DNA from: Tulasnella sp. 424
Lineage: Eukaryota > Basidiomycota > Agaricomycetes > Cantharellales > Tulasnellaceae
Assembly: GCA_019633425.1 (NCBI GenBank)
Contig: WSUB01000234.1
Span: 1 to 52,883, forward strand
Direction of reading: 5' to 3'
DNA: 52,883 bases
Part shown: piece after piece, positions 37,101 to 45,245 of the stretch
Position numbering within the stretch: position 1 is the stretch's first letter
Layout: every line of letters begins with the position of its first letter
Program-made: the position numbers and the translations under genes
Notes under the pieces: generated by a model
Databases searched by the model: none
The model's input: the letters and a program-made list of their open reading frames with translations, nothing else
What the model was told of the DNA's origin: nothing

Positions 37101-37625
37101 AATGTGGGAGACCCAGGTCCGCTGTTGCAAGCCGGCCATCTACAGGTCCCCAGATGCCGGATGGAGCTAATCAGCGTAAGTGCCACCCAATACTTGCCAT
37201 GAGGTTCCACCCATCACTCACTTGCACCCACTCCCATAGTACCAGCGAGCTTAAGTGTACCTGCTGCTACGACACCTCGCAGAACCACCCGCCCACGGAA
37301 GCCAGTAATTGAACCACAAGTCCCCCCGACAAGGAAGGCTCCGGCAAAGTTGAAAGTTCCAGCCACGGCTTCAGGTTCAGGATCCAAACCGAAAGACGCC
37401 CATCAGCCAGAGTTGGAGGAAGCAGCCCAAGGCCGGAAGAGAAAGATACCAGCAGCAGCAGGCAACGGAAGACTCAAGGCCCTGGTGGAGTCGGCTGCAC
37501 CTCCTCGCCAAGATTCAGGCAGTGCCATTCGGACCAGGTCAAAGTCGAAAGCTGCTCAAGCTGCTGTAGAGCCGGAAGACGGGATCGAGGAGCCTCCAGC
37601 AAAGAAAGTAAGGCTCAAGGGCTGA
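31185..37625 (+). CDS. Large uncharacterised nuclear-type protein (transposon cargo)
   Basis: Not recognised. A chain of + strand exons joins in phase and gives roughly 1,700 residues. Clear ones are 31185-31283, 31366-31561, about 31835-32401, 32455-32544, 32616-33435, 33486-33604, 33668-33874, 33936-34993, 35051-35569, 35622-about 35980, about 36034-37174 and about 37231-37625. N-terminus: a basic KRKRRG stretch, a Ser/Asp-rich acidic run and a short coiled coil (about 31470-31560). Next comes KGRKRRKKKKRSG, then long Pro/Ser-rich linkers. A globular region (32616-33600, with VHWWLTPVLQKYHLI and IWARSQLDRPRAS) and a helical one (35051-35960) follow. The tail has RPRKP (AT-hook-like) and ends PAKKVRLKG, a likely nuclear signal. 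Exon joins near 31562-31834 and 35980 are uncertain. It may be two genes. Confidence 0.55.
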
Positions 37626-37849
37626 GGTCTCTGGTCTTAGCATCGGTCTTCTGCGCTGCTCTACTCGCATGCTATTTGATGGTATTTGATTATATATCCC
37701 GACATCTTTTCTTCACTCTTCCTTTGTAAAAAAGCTCGTCAGTTCTTTGTAAAAAATATATATTCATGTCGGCACCTACACTTACGAGATTTGCAAACAT
37801 TGATGAGACGGATTACTTCTGCGTAGCGCTCATTAATTTTTTTTTAAAG
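37626..37849. other. 3' flank of the large cargo gene
   Basis: AT-rich, with TTTGTAAAAAA and TATATATT runs suitable for 3' end formation. No gene. Confidence 0.35.
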
Positions 37850-39460
37850 TCCGGTCTCTCATCTTCTCATGCCACAATCTCCCATTTCGTATAAGGTACC
37901 CATTTCTCATCAAGAGCTCTCTCCATCTCACTCGTATATCTCGTTTCTCATTCTGCGGTTCTCATGTCATCGCCAGGCCAAGGGCTGATTTTTCCCAACA
38001 GGCTCGGTACTCTCAATCGAGCGAAATCCAGTAGCATGGATCCGCAGCCTGCGTTGTGCTGTTTGCCGTGTTTTTCTGGGCGGAACTTTCTCATCTTCGA
38101 AGCCGGGTGGACCGTTCTCAGCTTCGAAGCCGGGCGGACTGTTCTCATCCCAACTTGTTAACACCGTTCTCATCAAGAGCGCATTTCCGTTCAGTGTATT
38201 TCTTTACTTTCTCATTGTGCGAGTCCCCTCTCCCTTCTCACCTATCACGTATAACCAACATCTCATTCCCCGCATTCAGGCTCGGTGTTCTCATTTGAAC
38301 AAAAGCCGTTCTCTTTCGATGGATAGTACATGCACATGAAATTCCTGGTCATGAACCGGAACCATTAATCAGCTCAGCCCCAACATTCTTCATAGCAAGC
38401 TGGGTGCCTCAGGAGTTTTGGAGGTGCTCGACCTGTTCGGAGTGCTCAACAGATTTCGGAAAGGGTTTCGAGTGCTTCGAATGGGCTTTTCCAGCCAATC
38501 AACGAGCCCCGAGTACATTCCAACTCGGTTCGAGTAAGCGGAAAACCTCGCTCCATTCCGAGCCAAGCACTCTCGAGTCCTCCCGGAGTACCCTTGAGCC
38601 AGTCCCAAAACTCCTGATGCTGCGCCCCAGCCATGTAGGCTCTTTGGGCAATACCTCTATTACATCTGATTCACTGAGGCCAGCTTACTGTATAGTCTTG
38701 TGTGCTTGGTCAATTGGAGAGCTATGCTTGGAGTGTGTTCGATCTCTGAGCCCAGTCGATTGGTGACTTGGAAAGCTATATCAAAATTGCCGGGCCCGGT
38801 GTGAAGCGCCGAAATGTTTGCACACCGAAGCGGGCAATCGGCTTTTTATATTGGCCGCTCCTGTTTTTCCCGATCACATCACCGTTAAATTCTTTGTCAT
38901 TGCACTCCCCGGTCTTCTGATTTGTGCAGCATCTTATAGCTGACTAGAGGATTGTGTACTTGTGTGTTATGTTAAACCGCCTCTCACGTCCCTTCAAATA
39001 CTTCCTCTCTCATCACGTCTCATGATTGCCATGTACTTCCACTCTCATGCTAATCCATCATTTCTCATCCCGCAGTATTCTCTCACCAGGATCTCATGTC
39101 GGCGTCACAACACTCCTTCCTCAGTCATGTAGCCACCCTTGTACGGCGTTGGAACCTCCGCTTGCCCTCGCTGATGAGAATATAGTGCCCAATCCCGGCG
39201 ACCAACATCGGGCCGTTCTCATCTAGCCGCAAGCTGTCTCATCTTGTTAAGATCTCACCGTTCTCATTTAGGCGCAAACTGTCTCATCTCGTTAAGATCT
39301 CATCACCTCGGCCCCGAGCTCTCATCGTATTCGACCTCGAGCTCTCATCGTACTCGACCCCAAGTTGGATCCCATCTCATCCTGCCGACTCCACCTAATT
39401 TATGCCTCAGTTACCTAGCTCAATCGTCGCATCTCATCTATCATCTCATTAAGCTCCTGC
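37850..39460. repeat. Right TCTCAT motif cluster
   Basis: About 26 TCTCAT copies, nearly all in one orientation, in two blocks (37855-38295 and 39005-39455). This far exceeds the chance rate of about one per 4 kb per strand. The orientation is opposite to the ATGAGA cluster at 17940-19330. No convincing gene is present. Confidence 0.6.
38408..38625. repeat. Imperfect inverted repeat
   Basis: Outer arms CAGGAGTTTTGG and CCAAAACTCCTG, with weaker complementarity inward (CGAGTGCTT / AAGCACTCTCG). It could be a small MITE between the two TCTCAT blocks. No duplication was identified. Confidence 0.4.
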
Positions 39461-39540
39461 TGGCTGGGCAGCCGATTGCGTGAGTAGCCATGTTTGAGGG
39501 AATGTCAGGGGTTTGCGGGGCACCGCTCCAGGCAACGAAG

Positions 39541-40680
39541 AGCATACAAGTGGAACGGGGAGGGAGGACTTGATTCGGGTGTTCCAGTCGCGTTGAATGA
39601 TATGTTTGGACGTGTGGTGGGGATTGACGCGGGATGTGGGACCAACTGCGCGAGTGGCAAGGTTTGAAGGGACGGCGGGAATCGGCAGGGGAGGGAGGAC
39701 TTGTTCCACTCGGGTTGTATGACAAATAATCATCGATAACGCCGCATGCATGGTAATCCCATAGCCTGCGGACGCCTCGACTTTTCTTGCTATCCAAGGA
39801 CCTTTTCGATAGACAAATACAATATAGTGATTCACGCCTACGTCGTCTCACTTATCGCATATACGCAAACAGAGCAGTACAAGTCGAACGGAAAAGTAAA
39901 GGAGAGCTCCTGACTAAATCACCGATATGAAGACAAAATGTATAGCATATTCTCCCATGTGATGTTTCGTGACGCCCAGGAGGTATGGTGTAGGTAATGC
40001 CAAAAGCGTGCGAGTGAGTAAGACCGCATTACTCGTCTCGCGCCGTTTGTTTGGGGGTGAATCCCAGTGGGAACAAATAGGGGCAACGCGTGAAAAAGTA
40101 GAGTTGGGATTAGATACGGTCGGGACCAAACACAAGACGAAAGCACGGAATACAGGAAGACAAGAGCAAAGTAGAAAGAAAAGAGACAGTGAACAAGAGG
40201 TACAAAAAGAAAAGAGAAAAGCACTAAAAAAGAGTAGAGGAAGGACAAAGCGAGTGGTGGGAAAAAAGCGTGGGAATCGGTGCAACAATCCTGCGCGGAG
40301 TACCCTAGCCTGTAGAGCGAAAACAGAGGCTATGGGAATATGTTTGGACGTGTGGTGGGGATTGACGCGGATGTGGGACAGAATGCGCGAGCAGCAACAT
40401 TTGAAGAAACGGCGGGAATCAGCAGGGGAGGGAGGACTTGATTTGGGGGTTCCAGTCGGGTTGTATGATATGTTTGGACATGTGGTGGGGATTGACGCGG
40501 GATGTGGTACCGACTGCGCGAGCGGCAACATTTGAAGGAACGTCGGGAGTCAGCAGAGCATATAGCTCCAATTCGGGCAATGACGAGCGTATGAGTGGAA
40601 CGGGGAGGAGGACTTGATTCGGGTGTTCCAGTCGGGTTGTATCATATGTTTGGACGTGTGGTGGTGGGGATTGACGAGGC
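39541..40680. repeat. Interspersed repeat unit of about 130 bp, four partial copies
   Basis: A unit running ATATGTTTGGACGTGTGGTG, then GGGATTGACGCGGGATGTG, then a GAGGACTTGATTCGGG block, then CCAGTCGGGTTGTATGATATG. Copies lie around 39545-39725, 40339-40465, 40468-40530 and 40588-40680. The stretch 40130-40275 between them is strongly purine rich. No gene is recognised in 39461-40920. Confidence 0.6.
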
Positions 40681-40923
40681 CATCAACCTGGCGCTGACGC
40701 TCACGGGCGGGACGGATGACCATCAAAATGGTGTTGGGTGATGCGGTGGTGGTGGGCGTGACTGGCCAGGGCGCGATTCGTGCATCTCCCGTTTTTGAAG
40801 CTCTGCTGGTACCATAATCTCTTCACGTCGGCTTCGGACTCTGCAAGTTCCTCCGGCTAGACATCCAGTGAAAACCATTATTCTTGTTTAGAATCATAAC
40901 CGATTTCATATTTCATTGATTTC

Positions 40924-41322
40924 CTATTCATGAATCCCGTCCAGGGGGGCAATGCCCCTGTTTCCATTCCATGGGAACGCTATGCGTCTCATGGTTGAGC
41001 AAAGATGAGAGTTCAAACGAGCAAAGACAAGAACTCCCTCTTCTTGTTTGAACCCCACCTGGACGCTGTACAAAATTCGTTGAAATACCACCTTGATTTC
41101 TTTTCCACGCGTTCTGGGCCAATTATCGGAACTTTTGAAACACACAAAGGCTTCGCAGGGTAGGTTGCCTATCGAATTCCGGTATTCTTGTTCACCGGAA
41201 GTCATGTCCAAAGGTACCTTTCTAACCTCGGTTATGTGAGCCTCGACAGCCGCGTCGTAGGCGGAGAACCTCGCTTGGTGAAAGTAGGTGGGATATAGCC
41301 CTATGAGATGGCAAGGTCTCAT
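40924..41322 (-). CDS. Hypothetical 132-residue protein near the right end of the giant element
   Basis: Open frame starting MRPCHLIGLYPTYFHQARFS at 41322. Composition is ordinary rather than low-complexity, but no family is recognised. It may be an exon or fragment of a captured gene, or chance. Confidence 0.25.
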   Translation of the reverse strand: MRPCHLIGLYPTYFHQARFSAYDAAVEAHITEVRKVPLDMTSGEQEYRNSIGNLPCEAFVCFKSSDNWPRTRGKEIKVVFQRILYSVQVGFKQEEGVLVFARLNSHLCSTMRRIAFPWNGNRGIAPLDGIHE

Positions 41323-41505
41323 GGTGTCTCATGTAAATAGTACGCACTCTGTGTTCTGGATGAGAGCAGCTACCTCGTTTTAGCCCTTGTTCTCAGGTTC
41401 ACTGGGGGAAATGAGATCAGGCTCTGCAGGCGGCCTATAGTGACTTTTCAAATCTCAAAATGGGGGGTCCCACGTACATTTGTAATTTCATAGCTACCAA
41501 AGGTG

Positions 41506-41512
41506 GAGTGTT
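41506..41512. repeat. Right 7-bp target-site duplication (GAGTGTT)
   Basis: Matches 11924-11930; the sequence then continues as the uninterrupted intron of the paralogue (TTTGGAATGAGG near 5531). Confidence 0.85.
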
Positions 41513-42119
41513 TGGAATGAGGTCGGCCGACACTTACGACGGTGGGTACGCTTGTGACCAGTCGATCTCAATTGTATGCACCGAAGCATTCCGCTTGGGT
41601 TGTAAGGATCATAGTCGTTCCGGGACGTTAGTCCTCGTGATGAGAGGTAGTATTGATTGTTGGGCAGGGAAGGATCGGGACCGAGCGGCATGCTGGAACG
41701 TCTATTCTCGGAGATATCCGATTAGAAGAGGGCAAAATGGCGAGGTCAGTTTTTATTTTGTTTTATTTTATTTATTTATTTCGTGGTGTTTCCGTGGGCG
41801 GACACGTTTTACGTGGGGGTTAATCGGACGCGTTTTTACTCACTGATAGATAGCAGACGGGCTAAGGTATGTTTGGCTTACTGGTGATTAGGGGCTGGAC
41901 GTTGATAGCGGGGAAGCCGAGCGTGGTGAAGGGGGTGCAAGTCGAGGCTTGAACGGAGAGCCAGTTGGTGGAAGCTCGAGTCGAGGTGCAGAAGGTGCTT
42001 TTGCAAAGGCGTCGAGTGGGTCGGCTAGTAAGTCATTTTCAACGTGAGTAGCTGCGGAAAGAGGGGGAGGTGGTGGAAGGGAAAGGACCATGAACTTACC
42101 TCGCCCCAGGTGTTGTAGC
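41506..42119 (-). pseudogene. 5' part of clathrin-propeller-like gene, copy 2
   Basis: Continuation of 10413-11930 on the other side of the 29.6-kb insertion. From 42119 it has a first exon whose ATG has become CTG, then the exon beginning ATHVENDLLADPLDAFAK and the Pro/Ser stretch. Next is an exon with MPLGPDPSLPNNQYY (about 41690-41550), ending at the intron that holds the insertion. With lost start, internal TGA and two element insertions, this copy is not functional. Confidence 0.55.
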
Positions 42120-42141
42120 CAAAAGGAGTTGCAGCAATTGT

Positions 42142-42148
42142 CGGTGAT
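42142..42148. repeat. Left 7-bp target-site duplication (CGGTGAT) of 2.2-kb element
   Basis: CGGTGAT recurs at 44353-44359. The empty paralogue at 6158-6170 reads GTCGGTGATCGTCC once. Confidence 0.85.
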
Positions 42149-42763
42149 GAGCCTTAGTAGATATGATATATGAGATATTGTGGCCAAGCTCACAAAATTA
42201 TCTCATATATCGCTGGCCAGGTCATACTATTTTTTGCCGCTCCCCTCAAGCTCCCCTTCTCCTATACCTGATTATATGAGATTCTTTGTACATTTTCCCT
42301 GTACTTCCGATATTCTAATATATTGCTACATTATTTTGATCTCATTTGGGGAATAAATATCGAGCCTCTAAGCGCTTTATAGTCTTTTTAGACCACTTTA
42401 CCTGAGTGATGCGGTCTACACCAGATATGCCGGTTTCTGCAATATGGAAAGCGGGCTTAATTTTCCCGGAACCGTAAGCTTACGATTTAGGCCAGTTACA
42501 CGCTATCCCTTTCCGTGTTAGATAGCGATTTCATCTCCTTGCTTGCATAATGAATTTCCTTCGAGACCCAACCTGTCCGGGAGGCCGAACCGGGAAAGAT
42601 CAGACGGCATTTCCCGGAGATGTCTCATCTGGCGGCTCCGGGAGAGTCGAGTGCAGGTTTCCCGGAGACCTCTCGTGAGACATCTCCGGGAAAGCCGCAG
42701 GTGCGATCTGCCGGAAGCTACTCAAGACACACTTCCGGGAAACTTGTCACAAATGTGGAATTC
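42149..42763 (+). repeat. Left terminal inverted repeat of 2.2-kb element
   Basis: Inverted match to 43739-44352, from the ATGATATATGAG block to a shared GAATTC. Confidence 0.9.
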
Positions 42764-43738
42764 ACTCCGTTAGCTGTATATGTAATTACTTTAAGTTGTA
42801 TCTAGACATCTAAATGTCTTTAATGTTGTTTTATAATGAATTTAGATGCTCTAACACCCGGTTCTGAACAAAGATATCATGGATACCACTTAAGACGCGC
42901 TGGCTCATGCCCTCGCGTAGACTGTAGTTAAATATAGCTTGGCCTGCTCGGAACCACCATTAACACTGAAGGGGTATAAACCCGCTTACTCCCTACAGTC
43001 CCCTTTTTCTTCGATCGTTGGGAGGGTCCATGCGGAGTGATTAGATTGGATGACCTTCAAAAATGAAGGAAGGGATTGAGGCGAGGGTAAACATATAAAC
43101 TCCAACATTGAATCCGATAGGTGAACGCCGTATTATTGGCTCTGGTGACAGTATCGACTATACATCTCATGCAAATAAATAGAACAGCGTAGTATTACAT
43201 CTGTTTTATCCTTGTGGTATGTGTAGATGGAATATTAGTACTTCCGTATATGTACAACGATTTAGCGGTTGTCGATTTGATGAGACATTGCGTGCATCCG
43301 TTTGTAACATCTGCCAGGTTTCTCTTTGTCCTTATTCAGAGTTTTCTTACATCGAACGTACCAAATAGAACGTCTAATCGCTTCGAGCGGAACTCTATCA
43401 TGAGTGTAGCCCAATTTCCATCCCTTCAATCCGCTTGAACGCGTCCCTGTGGCCCGACCAACCGGTAACCGCCAGTGCTTTGCCGCGTCAGGGTACAATT
43501 TTCATTCACAACATGCCTGAGAGCCTTCCTCACTTCTATGCATCCAAGAGTGTTCCTAACTCCTATATGAATGATAAGCCCTCAAACTCGCTACTTCCTT
43601 GATTTCCGCTTACAGTAACTTCCAGTACTTGAATCTCCCGGTGGTGCCCCAGTGTGTCTGCACCCCTCATTCTGTAAAAAGCGAGGCCAAACATAGTATT
43701 TACAAAAAAGTAAAAGTGAATCACAAAGCCCACTAAAC
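42764..43738. other. Central part of the 2.2-kb element
   Basis: A 975-bp AT-rich stretch between the arms. No gene is seen; the longest frames are under 80 codons and unrecognised. Confidence 0.6.
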
Positions 43739-44352
43739 GAATTCCGCTTTTGCGACAAGTTTCCCGGAAGTCCGTCATAGGTAGGTTCCGGGAGATCGCA
43801 CCTGCAACTTTCCCGGAGACATCTCATGAGAGGTCTCCGGGAAACCTGCACTCGACTCTCCCGGAGCTGCCAGATGAGACATCTCCGGGAAATGCCGTCT
43901 GATTTTCCCCGGTTCGGCCTCCCGGACAGGTTGGGTCTCGAAGGAAATTCATTATGCAAGCAAGGAGATGAATTGCTATCTAACATGGAAAGCGATAGCG
44001 TGTAACTGGCCTAAATCGTAAGCTTACGGTTCCGGGAAAATTAAGCCCCATTTTCATATTTCAGAAACCGGCATCTCTGGTGTAGACGGCATCACTCAGG
44101 TAAAGCGGTCCAAAAAGGCTATAAACCGCATAGAAGCTCGATAATTATTCCCCAAATGAGATCAAAATAATGTAGCAATATATTATAATATCGGAATTAC
44201 AGGAAAAATGTACAAAGAATCTCATATAATAAGGTATAGGAGAAGGGGAGCTTGAGGGGAGCGGCAAAAAATAGTATGACCTGGCCAGCGATATATGAGA
44301 TAATTTTGTGAGCTTGGCCACAATATCTCATATATCATGTCTGCCATAGGTG
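43739..44352 (-). repeat. Right terminal inverted repeat of 2.2-kb element
   Basis: Inverted partner of 42149-42763. Confidence 0.9.
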
Positions 44353-44359
44353 CGGTGAT
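44353..44359. repeat. Right 7-bp target-site duplication (CGGTGAT)
   Basis: Partner of 42142-42148, followed by CGTCCATACCTCGAAG as in the empty paralogues. Confidence 0.85.
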
Positions 44360-44623
44360 CGTCCATACCTCGAAGACGAAGAGGTGCTGTGGTATGACTG
44401 AGGATGGCACGTGGAGTACGCCGTTGTCATTTTGGTGGAACAAGGGAGGGGCTTGGCTGGGCGTCAGAGGGTGGAGGACAAGGAGGACTGGACATCGGAA
44501 CGGGAGGTTGTATTGGGTCAATAGCAAGATAAAAAATGGCATGAACCGTCGGTGGAGCTCGGGGGAATCTGAGGTAAGAAGGTTAACATTCTCGGACAAG
44601 TCTTGCTCGGCGGAGTGTGACCA

Positions 44624-44631
44624 TGACGTCA
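44624..44631. promoter_or_regulatory. CRE/ATF-type palindrome TGACGTCA, unit 3
   Basis: Third perfect copy of the palindrome, in the 44360-45245 promoter region. The 2.2-kb element now separates it from the - strand gene but not from kinase 3. Confidence 0.4.
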
Positions 44632-45113
44632 CGGCCCTAGGCCGAGCTCGAGACTGTTGAGCGGCGACTGGACATGGACGTATTCATCCTGGAAGAGCAC
44701 GCAATTGGTGCGTTGTGTAAAAGTAGGTGGTCTATAATTGGCTTGATCACGCGGTTTACTTGGATGCAAGTGTGGTGGACCTTGCGGTGACGATGGGCGC
44801 GTTCAGACTCCCAGCGCTGTTCGGCAGACCTCGGCAAACCAGACCGGAAGGGATACATGACCCGCCTTTGCCCCTCGCTCTTACGACCTCCCTGATCCAG
44901 GCAAAACTGACTCTACCGTTGTGCGATGAGGCGCTGCTGTGCCGGCGCGTGATTATGGAACCGCACGTTGATTTTGCGCGCGGCGATTGGCGATAGAAGC
45001 TCGAACCACATTATATCCGGTCTAGAACAACTCAAACTGCAGGAACATCGCCGCGTGCCCGTTCCACCACGCAAAGGAAGGCATGTCGAAAGGGAGCGCC
45101 GGGTGACGTGTTC

Positions 45114-45121
45114 TTTTATAC
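45114..45121 (+). promoter_or_regulatory. TATA-like box of kinase copy 3
   Basis: TTTTATAC, 132 nt before the ATG, the same spacing as in copy 1. Confidence 0.4.
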
Positions 45122-45245
45122 CCTCCAACAGGATTGACCCAGTCCTGCATCAACATTCCGCCAGCTTTTCCCTTCTCTGCGACCCAGCCCATCGCAAAGC
45201 GCCGACTCTTGTAATCACCCGACTCCTTCTCGATAAGAACCCTAA

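Larger units (their letters stand above)
11931..41505 (+). mobile_element. Giant 29.6-kb KDZ-type DNA transposon with cargo
   Basis: The borders are set by comparison with the empty paralogous intron (about 5491-5560) and by the GAGTGTT duplication. The left end is GAGCCTTAGGACC; the right end is TCATAGCTACCAAAGGTG. A GATTTGAAAAGT motif lies just inside both ends in inverted orientation. The cargo in order: KDZ transposase (+), dynamin fragment, Ty3/gypsy element (-, a secondary insertion), TET/JBP-like dioxygenase (-), Ulp1-like protein (+), large nuclear-type protein (+), and repeats. TCTCAT/ATGAGA arrays lie at 12200-12720, 17940-19330 and 37850-39460. The same terminal motifs and duplication length in the 2.2-kb element at 42149 support one transposase family. 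Nested insertions may have enlarged it. Whether all of it moved as one unit is inferred from the single duplication. Confidence 0.8.
42149..44352. mobile_element. 2.2-kb foldback element with 615-bp inverted repeats
   Basis: Starts GAGCCTTAGTAG and ends TCATGTCTGCCATAGGTG. Both ends match the giant element's ends: nine of nine at the left and about 14 of 18 at the right. The duplication is also 7 bp. The left arm is 42149-42763 and the right arm 43739-44352. The arms contain ATGAGAT/ATCTCAT motifs and repeated TCCCGGAGA/TCTCCGGGA palindromes. The 975-bp centre has no convincing ORF; open frames in the arms mirror each other and are not genes. It is non-autonomous and probably moved by a KDZ transposase. 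Confidence 0.85.

Noticed and set aside
39005..39460. Regularly spaced TCTCAT repeats considered as a CRISPR array
   Set aside because: Repeats are only 6-8 bp with irregular spacing, and the genome is eukaryotic.
42543..43986. Two similar 75-130 residue open frames (+ and -) in the 2.2-kb element
   Set aside because: They are the same sequence read from the two inverted arms; no family signature, and they appear only because the arms are G/C rich.
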